DNA of 64,000 nt from DATJFQ01 sp035492775 (GTDB lineage: Bacteria > Acidobacteriota > Vicinamibacteria > Vicinamibacterales > 2-12-FULL-66-21), in NCBI GenBank assembly GCA_035492775.1, contig DATJIW010000003.1, positions 1-64,000 on the forward strand, given 5' to 3'. Shown here in pieces: positions 45,868 through 53,528 of the stretch; the first letter of the stretch is position 1; each line of letters starts with the position of its first letter. The notes under the pieces are model-generated. The model did no database searches and was not told the origin of the DNA. It worked only from the letters and a program-made list of their open reading frames with translations. The translations under genes were made by a program, and so were the position numbers.

Positions 45868-46719
45868 TCAGCCCCCATTCGAGGCCCGAAAGCCCAGGGG
45901 GCGCGGGGCGCAGCGCGGAACACCCCGCGGTCCGTCTTCGACCAGCGTGATGACCCAGAAGTCATCGCTGAGGTGCGGATCGCGCAGGTATACGTATGGC
46001 ATGGTGCCGTAGCCGCGCTCGCCCCAGGTTTCTCCCCACGAGTTCCGGATGAGAAACGTCGAACGCCCGTCGTCGTATCCGACGGCGAGCACGGCGTGTC
46101 CTCCGAGGAGTGCCTCTCCGGGTCCTGGCAACGGGACTTCACCCGAGCGCGTGACGTCCTTGCTCTCGAAGCTCTCATAGACGGCAAATCCAAAGACGAA
46201 CGGGAAGCCGGACGCGAGGCACCCTTTCAGCTGATCGAGCGTCTGGGCAATACGACGGTAGAGCAGCGCCTGGTGCGACAGACCATCGCGGTACGCGGGC
46301 GACGTGGGCCGCACCCGGAACCGGGCAATGTCGTACGGCCAGAGGCGTTCGTGCGGCGCCCCCTGGCGCGCGACACTCTTGATCCCGTCGCGCAGCATCG
46401 CGCCGGCGTCTTCGTCCACCGTTCCTTCGATCACGCGCTCGTTGTAGTAGATGAACAGGCGAGACGGCGTGAACGCATCCGGCACCTGTTGGCGCCGCAT
46501 GACGAATTCGACGGCGCCAGCGATCGCGTGTGCGGTGCAGCTCCCGAGCTCTCCCTGGTCATACACGGGCGGGCAGCCGCTGCGCAGATCGACGCGCGGG
46601 GGCAGTACCAAGTGGGCCGGCGCGGTGAACAGGCGGTCTCGTCGATCGGGGAGGTCAGGGATCCACCCGTACCGTTTGATGCGGCGGACAGCAGGAACGT
46701 CGATGGCGGACGTGAACAT
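45868..46719 (-). CDS. Papain-like cysteine protease (C1A), mature-form only
   Basis: 283 residues: Gln55 and catalytic Cys61 in YDQGELGSCTAHA, His208 in GGHAVLAVGYDD, Asn226 in IRNSWGETWGERGY. The family cleaves peptides with broad specificity. There is no signal peptide, and only about 45 residues (RYGWIPDLPDRRD) precede the catalytic domain, so the inhibitory propeptide is reduced. Such short C1A proteins are frequent in bacteria. ATG 46719 is chosen since upstream sequence looks like a repeat. It sits between two PadR-ADOP pairs on the same strand. Confidence 0.9.
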   Translation of the reverse strand: MFTSAIDVPAVRRIKRYGWIPDLPDRRDRLFTAPAHLVLPPRVDLRSGCPPVYDQGELGSCTAHAIAGAVEFVMRRQQVPDAFTPSRLFIYYNERVIEGTVDEDAGAMLRDGIKSVARQGAPHERLWPYDIARFRVRPTSPAYRDGLSHQALLYRRIAQTLDQLKGCLASGFPFVFGFAVYESFESKDVTRSGEVPLPGPGEALLGGHAVLAVGYDDGRSTFLIRNSWGETWGERGYGTMPYVYLRDPHLSDDFWVITLVEDGPRGVPRCAPRPLGFRASNGG

Positions 46720-46828
46720 CGCAGCGGTCTCCAGTCCTCCGGGGGATCGCAGCTGTCTCGAAATACGCACCCCGGTAACGGAGAGTTCACCGCACGTGAC
46801 GTGTGTAGCGATGACACGGGTAGACCGT

Positions 46829-46890
46829 TTCCAGTTGCCCGCGTCCAGTTGCCAGTGTGGCAACCGGAAGCGGACTGGCGGCTCGCAACT
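46829..46890. repeat. Decayed heptad repeat with inverted ccagttg/gcaactgg
   Basis: ccagttg at 46829 and 46843 (14 bp apart), then GTTGCC-agtgt-GGCAAC (46846-46862) and gcaactgg at 46883-46890. The 7-bp spacing is partly preserved. It lies between the ADOP 3' end (46921) and the protease 5' end (46719). Confidence 0.55.
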
Positions 46891-46920
46891 GGAACTGAAA
46901 CCGGGAGCGGATAGTCGAAA

Positions 46921-49698
46921 CTAGTCCACGCGCAGCGCACGCACGGGATCGAGCGTCGCCGCGCGCCGCGCGGGGATGAGCGCCGCGAGGATGGCGGCGG
47001 CACCGAGCAGCACGAGGGACCCGCCGAATGACACCGGATCGTACGCGCCGATGCCGAACAGCTGCGACCGCAGCAGCTGCGCGGCAGCGATCGCGGCGGG
47101 GAAGCCGATCGCCAGCCCGATTGCGAGCTGCACGAGTGCCCCGCGGATGATGCCCTTCAGGACGTCTCCACGATTCGCGCCGATCGCCATCCGAATCCCG
47201 ATTTCACGCGTTCGACGCGACACCGAGTACGCGGTGACCCCGTAGAGACCGAGGCACGCCAGGAGCAGCGCCATCACGCCGAACGCTGCCGTCAGACGTG
47301 CCATCAACGCGTCTCCCGTGAACTGCCGCGCGATCTGTTCGTCGAGCGTCATGACCCTTTCGACGGTGATGTGACGGTCTACTTCGGCAAGTGCCTGCCG
47401 AACCTGCGCCTCGATGTCCTGCGCCGTTCCCGATACCACGAGTTCCAACGAGTTCGGATACTGCGATCGATCGAGCGCGTTGTCGGCGCTTCCCGTGCTG
47501 GCTGCCCGCGAGCGCTGAAGGAACGGGAGGAAAAACATCGGCGGCTGCGCGCTCCGGCCATCCTGGTAGGTCGCATTGCCGACCACGCCGACGATTTGGA
47601 GAATGCGGTTCGAGGGCGTCGAGCCGAACCCGATGTGGCGGCCGATGGGGTCCGCGTCTCCAAAGAACTTCCGGGCGAACGTCGCCGAGACCACGGCCAC
47701 GGGCGCCGAGTCGGGCGTGTCCGCCTGGGTGAACGCGCGACCGCGCAGCAGCGGTGTCCCGATCGTCTCGAAGTAGCCGGTGCTCACACGGTCCCACGAC
47801 GCATTCAGCTGCTCGTCGCTCCCATGACCGTCGACGGAGATGAGAGAGGACCAGTTGTCGCCGGACATCGGGCTGTAAAGGGAAAACGCCGCATGCGTAA
47901 CCCCGGGCACTCCCAGCAGCCGTTCCTGCATTCGAGCGTAAACGGCGGCCAGGCGCTCGCGCGGGATCGACTGCAGCGATGGCGCCAGATCGACGATCAC
48001 TCGCGAGGTGCGCTCGAATCCGAAGTCCTGCGCCTGCAGGTTCAGCAGCGTGCGCGCGAGGAGGCCGGCGCACGACACCAGCACCAGCGAGACGGCGATC
48101 TGCACCGCGACCAGGCCGCGGCGGAGCCGTCCGCCGCGCTCCACCGTCGCTCGATTTGCGCCGCGCATCGCCTCGATCGGATCCGTGCGCGATGCGAGCG
48201 CCGCCGGCGCAATGCCGAACAGCACGCCGGTCGCAAGGGATACGGCGCAGGCGACGAGCACGACGGCGGGCGATGGCGACGGATCGACCGGCAGTGCCGT
48301 GCCGCGCATCGCGATGGCGATGACGGTTCTCGCGCCGGCGTAAGCGATCCAGATGCCCGCCACGCCTCCGGCGGACGCGAGGAGAACACTCTCGATCAGC
48401 GCCTGCCGGAGGAGGCGTGCACGGGGTGCTCCGAGCGCGACACGCACGGCCGTCTCCGTCCGGCGGGCCATTCCGCGCGCGAGCAGCAGGTTCGCCAGGT
48501 TGGCACAGGCGATCAGCAAGACGGCCGCCGCGATGCCCTGCAGCAGCTTCAGCCCCGGCGCTGCGCTGTCAGTGAACGCTCGAACGCCTGTCGCCGCGGA
48601 CGTCAGGGCGACGTGCTGTCGCGGCAGCTCGCGTCTTTCTTCAGCGGTCCAGTCGAGATTGTCCGCAAGCCAATGCTGGAGCGACGACGTGAGCTTTGCG
48701 TTCACGGGAGCGAGCGCCGTGTCGGGCCTCAAGCGGCCGACGACATACAGCCAGTTCGATCCCTTGACGGTCAGCAGATGTGCGGCGGGCTGGAGCAGCG
48801 GCTCGTTCGAGAGCGGAATCCAGAGATCAGGCGGATCCGGCCGGATCGTCTCGCCGTAGAACGTTTGCGGCGCGACGCCAATCAGGATGGCCGGGAAACC
48901 GTTCAGACTGATCCGCGCGCCGATCACCGCTGGGTTCCGGTTGAAGCGCTCGTTCCACGCCCGATAGCTGATGACCGCCGTCGTTGGAGCTCCCGGCCGG
49001 TCATCGTCCGGCTGAAGCAGCCGTCCCGCGGCCGGAACGAGTTCGAACGTCTGAAAGTAATTGCCGGAGACGAACGACGCGTAAATCGTCTCGTCGGGCC
49101 CCTGCACGTCTGACCGTCCGATGGTGACACTTCTGGCGTGTGCCTGGAATGCGGCGAGATTCGTGAACTCTGGCGTCGAGTCGCGCAGATGACGGTAGAG
49201 GTCGTACGAAAAGAGCGAGTATGCGCCGGCGAGACCGGAGTTGACGCAGCAGGCATCGGTGTCGCCGAGGCGGTACAGCTCGGTGGGTCGCGGCACCGGG
49301 AGCGTTTCGACCAGCATCCGATCGATCAGCGTGAAGATCGCCATGTTGCCGCCGATGCCGACCGCGAGCGTGGCGACGGCGACCGCCGTGAACCCCGGTG
49401 CGGCGAGCAGGCGGCGAATCGTGAGCGCGAGGTCCATCTTCAATCCGCGCCAGAGTCCCATATACGTCCTCCAGATGCGTGCGGCCGGCACGCGCAGCCG
49501 GTCCAGCAGGAGCGGCGGAATGGATTCGATGACTTGCCGGCGAGCCCATCGCGCCGCCTCGCGGTCGCCGCCGACGGCTGCGAGCCCCGCCGTCTCGTCG
49601 TCGTAGTCCGTGAGGATCGCGTCGCGGTGGCGCCGTGAGGCCGCGAGGGCGAGCAGACGCCGGGCGACGGGCGCGATGGGCCGGCGACCGCCAGTCAT
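46921..49698 (-). CDS. ADOP-family permease with N-terminal prefix, PadR-linked, CC-motif subgroup
   Basis: 925 residues. The prefix (about 1-85, HRDAILTDYDDETAGLAAV, REAARWARRQVIESIPPLL) precedes the core KMDLALTIRRLLAAPGF. The DACCVNSG motif and long stretches resemble the ADOP at 6270-8846. FtsX signatures are CANLANLLLARGMARRTETAVRVALGAPRARLL and RRTREIGIRMAIGANRGDV. ATG 49698 overlaps the PadR stop codon (ATGA); the frame open to 50166 is spurious. Confidence 0.94.
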   Translation of the reverse strand: MTGGRRPIAPVARRLLALAASRRHRDAILTDYDDETAGLAAVGGDREAARWARRQVIESIPPLLLDRLRVPAARIWRTYMGLWRGLKMDLALTIRRLLAAPGFTAVAVATLAVGIGGNMAIFTLIDRMLVETLPVPRPTELYRLGDTDACCVNSGLAGAYSLFSYDLYRHLRDSTPEFTNLAAFQAHARSVTIGRSDVQGPDETIYASFVSGNYFQTFELVPAAGRLLQPDDDRPGAPTTAVISYRAWNERFNRNPAVIGARISLNGFPAILIGVAPQTFYGETIRPDPPDLWIPLSNEPLLQPAAHLLTVKGSNWLYVVGRLRPDTALAPVNAKLTSSLQHWLADNLDWTAEERRELPRQHVALTSAATGVRAFTDSAAPGLKLLQGIAAAVLLIACANLANLLLARGMARRTETAVRVALGAPRARLLRQALIESVLLASAGGVAGIWIAYAGARTVIAIAMRGTALPVDPSPSPAVVLVACAVSLATGVLFGIAPAALASRTDPIEAMRGANRATVERGGRLRRGLVAVQIAVSLVLVSCAGLLARTLLNLQAQDFGFERTSRVIVDLAPSLQSIPRERLAAVYARMQERLLGVPGVTHAAFSLYSPMSGDNWSSLISVDGHGSDEQLNASWDRVSTGYFETIGTPLLRGRAFTQADTPDSAPVAVVSATFARKFFGDADPIGRHIGFGSTPSNRILQIVGVVGNATYQDGRSAQPPMFFLPFLQRSRAASTGSADNALDRSQYPNSLELVVSGTAQDIEAQVRQALAEVDRHITVERVMTLDEQIARQFTGDALMARLTAAFGVMALLLACLGLYGVTAYSVSRRTREIGIRMAIGANRGDVLKGIIRGALVQLAIGLAIGFPAAIAAAQLLRSQLFGIGAYDPVSFGGSLVLLGAAAILAALIPARRAATLDPVRALRVD

Positions 49699-50027
49699 CT
49701 GGGCTCCGTCCGCGACTTCCAGCCCTGCATCATCCGCGCAAGCATGGCGGTCGAATGGGCGAGCGCACGGTCGCCGGCAGCGGTCAGCACGAAGCATTTC
49801 CGCGCCCGGCCCCCCTGCACGGGCAGTGGCGGCGACAGCTGGTGGCGCACGAGACCCTTGTCTTCGAGCCGCGACAGCGTGGCATAAACCGCGCCGATCG
49901 CGACTCCGCGCCGCGTGCGAGCCTCGATGTCGTGCCGGATGGAGATGCCGTACGCCTCGTCGCCCAGGTGTGCCAGCGCCAGCATGACGTAGAGCTCGAA
50001 CTCGCCCAGAAAATCGCCCTTTGGCAT
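49695..50027 (-). CDS. PadR-family transcriptional regulator
   Basis: 110 residues: GEFELYVMLALAHLGDEAYG, RRGVAIGAVYATLSRLEDKGLV, GGRARKCFVLTAAGDRAL. It is translationally coupled to the ADOP gene by an ATGA overlap. Divergent from pntAb across 129 bp, which holds the box at 50067-50081. The leader between box and start is 40 nt. Confidence 0.94.
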   Translation of the reverse strand: MPKGDFLGEFELYVMLALAHLGDEAYGISIRHDIEARTRRGVAIGAVYATLSRLEDKGLVRHQLSPPLPVQGGRARKCFVLTAAGDRALAHSTAMLARMMQGWKSRTEPR

Positions 50028-50066
50028 CGTTGTCCTGCGGGATCCGTCTCGTTTCTTCTACAAACG

Positions 50067-50081
50067 CGTACTTAGACGAAC
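50067..50081 (-). promoter_or_regulatory. Candidate operator/promoter box shared with 8842-8856
   Basis: 13 of 15 positions identical to the box before the other CC-motif ADOP gene; the core is CGTaCTTAGaCG, an imperfect palindrome. It lies 40 nt upstream of the PadR ATG. Binding by PadR or use as a promoter element are both possible. Confidence 0.35.
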
Positions 50082-50121
50082 CGAACGGCGAAAGAGTTGC
50101 CGTCCGGTCGGACAATCGGAT

Positions 50122-50127
50122 TAGTAT
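50122..50127 (+). promoter_or_regulatory. Possible -10 element of pntAb-pntB
   Basis: TAGTAT with TTGCCG 19 bp upstream (50097-50102), a longer than ideal spacer, 29 nt before the pntAb ATG, which itself has GGAG 5 nt upstream. Confidence 0.3.
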
Positions 50128-50156
50128 TCGCCTGACCGTCCATTCACGGAGCCGCC

Positions 50157-50459
50157 ATGCCGACAACTGACATCTGGTCGATGCTGTTTGTGTTCATGCT
50201 CGCCACGTTCGTGGGTCTCCAGGTCATCCGGAACGTGTCGCGGCTGCTGCACACGCCCCTGATGTCGCTGACGAACGCGATTTCGGCCATCGCCGTGGTG
50301 GAGTCGATCTCCATCACCGGCGCGAACTACCCGACGCCGATCCGAATCCTCGGGCTCATTGCCGTGTTTGCGTCGATTACGAACATCGTCAGCGGATTCC
50401 TCATCACCGACCGGATGCTCAAGATGTTCAAGACGACGCGGCAGGGAGACGCCCGATGA
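50157..50459 (+). CDS. pntAb: Proton-translocating NAD(P) transhydrogenase, alpha-2 (membrane) subunit
   Basis: 100 residues with three hydrophobic helices and the conserved HTPLMSLTNAISAI stretch of the membrane part of the alpha subunit. In the three-gene form of the enzyme this small subunit, with PntB, forms the proton channel that drives NADP reduction by NADH. The start overlaps nothing; its 3' end overlaps pntB by 4 bp (ATGA). The NAD-binding alpha-1 gene normally preceding it is not here; a PadR-ADOP pair is divergent instead. Confidence 0.93.
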   Translation: MPTTDIWSMLFVFMLATFVGLQVIRNVSRLLHTPLMSLTNAISAIAVVESISITGANYPTPIRILGLIAVFASITNIVSGFLITDRMLKMFKTTRQGDAR

Positions 50460-51871
50460 TCGCAGGTTTCATCGTGCCGTTCGCCTATCTGGTGGCGACG
50501 GTTCTGTTCATTTTGTCGCTGCGGTGGATGAACGATCCGAAGACGGCGCGCCAGGCCGTCTTCGCGGGAGTCATCGCGATGGCCATCGCGATAGGCGCCA
50601 CCTGGATCGAGCCGCAAGTCGTCAATCACCTCTGGATCGTCCTCGGCATCGCGGCCGGCGTCGCGCTCGGCATTCCGCTGTCGAAGGTCCCCCTCACGGC
50701 GGTGCCGCAGCGGACCGCGCTCTCGCACGCGTTCGGCGGCGCAGCCGCGGGCCTGGTGGGCGTCGCGTACTACTACCTGTGGTGGAGCACAAACCCCGGC
50801 CAGCTCACGCCGTTCCGGACGACGGCGCTCATTACGGAGAACATCCTGGGGTTCCTGACCTTCACCGGCAGTCTGATGGCCGCGGGCAAGCTCCAGGAGG
50901 TGAAGTGGATACCGCAGAGGCCGGTCACCTACAAAGGCCAGAACATCGTCAACATCGCCTTGCTCATCGCCGCCGCCTCGATCGGCGTCTGGGTCGTCCT
51001 GAACCCGACCACCGCGCTCGCTGCCCGCCTGTTCCCGGTCGTCGTGCTGCTCGCGCTGCTCTTCGGCATCCTGCTGATCATCCCGATCGGAGGAGCCGAC
51101 ATGCCGACCGTAATTGCGATCCTCAATTCCTATGCGGGGCTCTCGGCCTGCGCGCTCGGGTTCGTGGTGGACAACAAGCTGCTGGTGACGGCTGGCGCGC
51201 TCGACGGATCGAGCGGTCTCATTCTTGCCGTCATCATGTGTAAAGCGATGAATCGTTCCTTCACGAACGTGCTGTTCGGCGCTTTCGGCCAGGTGAAGGC
51301 GACAGCGGCAACCGGAGAGCAGAAGACCGTGAAGAGCGCGACACCGCAGGACGTGGCCGACCTCCTCACGAACGCGGACCGCGTCGTGATCATTCCAGGG
51401 TATGGAATGGCCGTCGCGCAGGCGCAGCACCGCGTGCACGAACTGTACGATCAGCTCACCAAGCGCGGGATCGACGTGAAGTTCGCCATCCATCCGGTCG
51501 CCGGCCGCATGCCCGGGCACATGAACGTGCTGCTCGCGGAGGCGGACATTCCGTACGAATCGCTCATCGAGATGGACGATATCAATCCCGACATGCCGCA
51601 GACGGACGTCTGTCTGGTCGTGGGTGCCAATGACGTCGTCAATCCCGCGGCCCGCCACGACAAGGGCAGCCCGATCTTCGGCATGCCGATCATCGATGCG
51701 GATCGGGCGCACACGATCGTCGCCATCAAGCGTTCGATGAACCCGGGGTTTGCCGGCATCGACAACGAGCTGTATTACGACGACAAGACGCTGATGGCGT
51801 TTGGAGACGCGAAGCAAGTGCTGGGCGACGTCGTGAAGGCCGTCGCCGGCGAGAGCGCAACGGTACATTGA
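50456..51871 (+). CDS. pntB: NAD(P) transhydrogenase beta subunit
   Basis: 471 residues: about eight or nine TM helices in the first 275 (SLRWMNDPKTARQAVFAG, PIGGADMPTVIAILNSYAGLSA), then the soluble NADP-binding domain III (VVIIPGYGMAVAQAQHRV, FAIHPVAGRMPGHMNVLLAEA, VVGANDVVNPAA, IKRSMNPGFAGIDNELYY). Full length and all signature motifs are present. It needs a PntAa subunit for activity, which must be encoded elsewhere if the enzyme is functional. Confidence 0.96.
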   Translation: MIAGFIVPFAYLVATVLFILSLRWMNDPKTARQAVFAGVIAMAIAIGATWIEPQVVNHLWIVLGIAAGVALGIPLSKVPLTAVPQRTALSHAFGGAAAGLVGVAYYYLWWSTNPGQLTPFRTTALITENILGFLTFTGSLMAAGKLQEVKWIPQRPVTYKGQNIVNIALLIAAASIGVWVVLNPTTALAARLFPVVVLLALLFGILLIIPIGGADMPTVIAILNSYAGLSACALGFVVDNKLLVTAGALDGSSGLILAVIMCKAMNRSFTNVLFGAFGQVKATAATGEQKTVKSATPQDVADLLTNADRVVIIPGYGMAVAQAQHRVHELYDQLTKRGIDVKFAIHPVAGRMPGHMNVLLAEADIPYESLIEMDDINPDMPQTDVCLVVGANDVVNPAARHDKGSPIFGMPIIDADRAHTIVAIKRSMNPGFAGIDNELYYDDKTLMAFGDAKQVLGDVVKAVAGESATVH

Positions 51872-51884
51872 GGGTCACTCGCTT

Positions 51885-51969
51885 AATTCCCAATTCCCAA
51901 CTCCCATATCTCGAATCCGATTCTGACGCGAACAGATTTGGCCTTGATGGGAGTTGGGAATTGGGAGTT
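51885..51969. repeat. Inverted heptad repeat: 21-bp stem with one mismatch after pntB
   Basis: The left arm aattccc aattccc aactccc (51885-51905) and right arm gggagtt gggaatt gggagtt (51949-51969) are reverse complements with a single mismatch, separated by 43 nt that contain a small GAATC-c-GATTC palindrome. It starts 14 nt after the pntB stop and could form a long hairpin acting as a transcript end. The following 145 bp to the next gene hold nothing recognisable. Confidence 0.85.
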
Positions 51970-52115
51970 ATCAGCGAAGAGACAAATTCTGCAATCGGCC
52001 AGACAATTCTGCGGGGGCACTCAATCTCTGCTGTGGCCGCATCTGGTTCAAATCTGCGGGTTTGCGGCCCTTCGCACTTGGCACGCGTGCGGCATTGCAC
52101 GGATGCGGAGGGATC

Positions 52116-52547
52116 GTGCAGAGACACGTCGAACCGCTCGATGCCGGTCGCGCCCGGAGTTCAACCGTCCTCATCATCGAGGAGCCGGGCGTGCGGGACG
52201 TGTATCCCGAGTACCTCGATTTCTGTGGATTCAAAGTGCTGAGCGCGAGCGGAGCGGTGGAGGCGCTGCACCTGGCCCAGGCACACCGGCCCGACGTGAT
52301 TCTGATCGACATCGCGCGCATGGCCGCCGACACCGGCTGGGAAGCGGTCCGCGCGCTCAAAACGCTGGCCACGACCGCGGCGATTCCGATTGTCGCGCTC
52401 ATCAACCTCGCGTCCGGGCAGGGCTCGGACGAAGCGCGCGCCGCCGGCGCCGATGTCTGCCTGTCGAAGCCATGCGTGCCGTCGCAGATCGCGCGCGCGA
52501 TCCGCGCGATGCTGCTCTGGCCGCGCCGCGAACGCCGTTCGGCCTGA
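52116..52547 (+). CDS. Single-domain response-regulator receiver protein
   Basis: 143 residues: a CheY-like fold from about residue 20 (STVLIIEEPGVRDVY) with phospho-acceptor Asp in VILIDIARM and the SKP lysine near the end. The switch Thr/Ser that usually follows strand 4 reads ALINLAS, so it is replaced by Ile, which may alter output. No output domain. GTG 52116 has GGAGG 4 nt upstream. No kinase lies next to it. Convergent with the beta-propeller gene. Confidence 0.82.
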   Translation: MQRHVEPLDAGRARSSTVLIIEEPGVRDVYPEYLDFCGFKVLSASGAVEALHLAQAHRPDVILIDIARMAADTGWEAVRALKTLATTAAIPIVALINLASGQGSDEARAAGADVCLSKPCVPSQIARAIRAMLLWPRRERRSA

Positions 52548-52550
52548 GCG

Positions 52551-53528
52551 TTAGTTCTTCTGCTCCTGAATGGCGACGCCCCACGTCCCGTCGCCCGTCG
52601 GAATCGTCGCCACAGCCTTCCTGGATGCCGTATCTATAACGGTGATGTTGTTCGAGATCCCGTTCGCGGTGTAGAGCCGCGACCCGTCGCGCGTCAGCGC
52701 GACGCCCCAGGGCCGTTCGCCGGTCGGAATCGTCGACACCACGCGACCGGCCGCCGCATCGAGCACCATCACGCTGTTGCCGTGTCCGGTCGCGACGTAC
52801 ACCCAGTTGCCGTCCGGCGAGACCGCGACACCGACCGGGTGTGCGGGCGGAGGAAGGTGGACCGACCGGATCGGCTTGTGACGGATCGTATCCACTTCGG
52901 TGACGCTGCCGCCGATCTCCGCCGTGACCCACGCATGGCGGCCGTCGGGAGTGAAGGCCGCGGCCCTGGGGCGGGGGTCCACGAGGAAGCTCGATACGAC
53001 CTTCAACTGCCGAACGTCGATGACGGACACCGTGTTGCTCGTTTCGGCGGTGATGTAGACCCAGCGGCCGTTCGGGCTGATTGCGACACCTTCGGGCTCG
53101 ATCCCGACGATGAGCGTCGCGAGGAGTTTTCCGGTCGGCAGGTCTGTGACGGTTGCCGTGCCGGCGTCCTCGTTGGCGGCGATCAGGCGTTTGCCGTCGC
53201 CGGTCAGCACGAAGCGCTCCGGATCCGATCCGGCGGGGTGGTGATCGAGGATGTTCCCGGTCGCCGGATCGACGGCGACGATCGCGTCACCGGGCCCCTG
53301 CTTGTTCAGCTGATCGTCACTCAACGCGACGTAGAGGCGGCCGTTCCGGAAATCGATCCCGCGCGCCCGGTATCCCACCTTGATCGTATTGACGACCCTG
53401 TTCGTCGCGCCGTCGATGACCGAAACGCTGTGGGCGCGCTCGTTGCTCGCATAAATGCGGTACGGCACCGAGGCCGGCGCGGGAGGAGCCAGAGCTGCAA
53501 GCAGAGCCAATGCAATGACGGCTTTCAT
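52551..53528 (-). CDS. Exported YVTN-type beta-propeller protein of PQQ cluster
   Basis: 325 residues: signal peptide (AVIALALLAALAPPAPAS) and about seven propeller blades with the YVTN-type signature (NERAHSVSVIDGATNRVV, RWVYITAETSNTVSVIDV, NWVYVATGHGNSVMVLDA, SRLYTANGISNNITVIDT). Proteins of this kind occur with PQQ-dependent alcohol dehydrogenase genes; their job is unknown. Last gene of the operon; its ATG overlaps the preceding stop (ATGA). Confidence 0.9.
   Translation of the reverse strand: MKAVIALALLAALAPPAPASVPYRIYASNERAHSVSVIDGATNRVVNTIKVGYRARGIDFRNGRLYVALSDDQLNKQGPGDAIVAVDPATGNILDHHPAGSDPERFVLTGDGKRLIAANEDAGTATVTDLPTGKLLATLIVGIEPEGVAISPNGRWVYITAETSNTVSVIDVRQLKVVSSFLVDPRPRAAAFTPDGRHAWVTAEIGGSVTEVDTIRHKPIRSVHLPPPAHPVGVAVSPDGNWVYVATGHGNSVMVLDAAAGRVVSTIPTGERPWGVALTRDGSRLYTANGISNNITVIDTASRKAVATIPTGDGTWGVAIQEQKN

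Noticed and set aside
49699..50166. N-terminal extension of the ADOP at 46921
   Set aside because: It overlaps the PadR gene on the same strand in another frame; the ATGA overlap gives a natural start at 49698.
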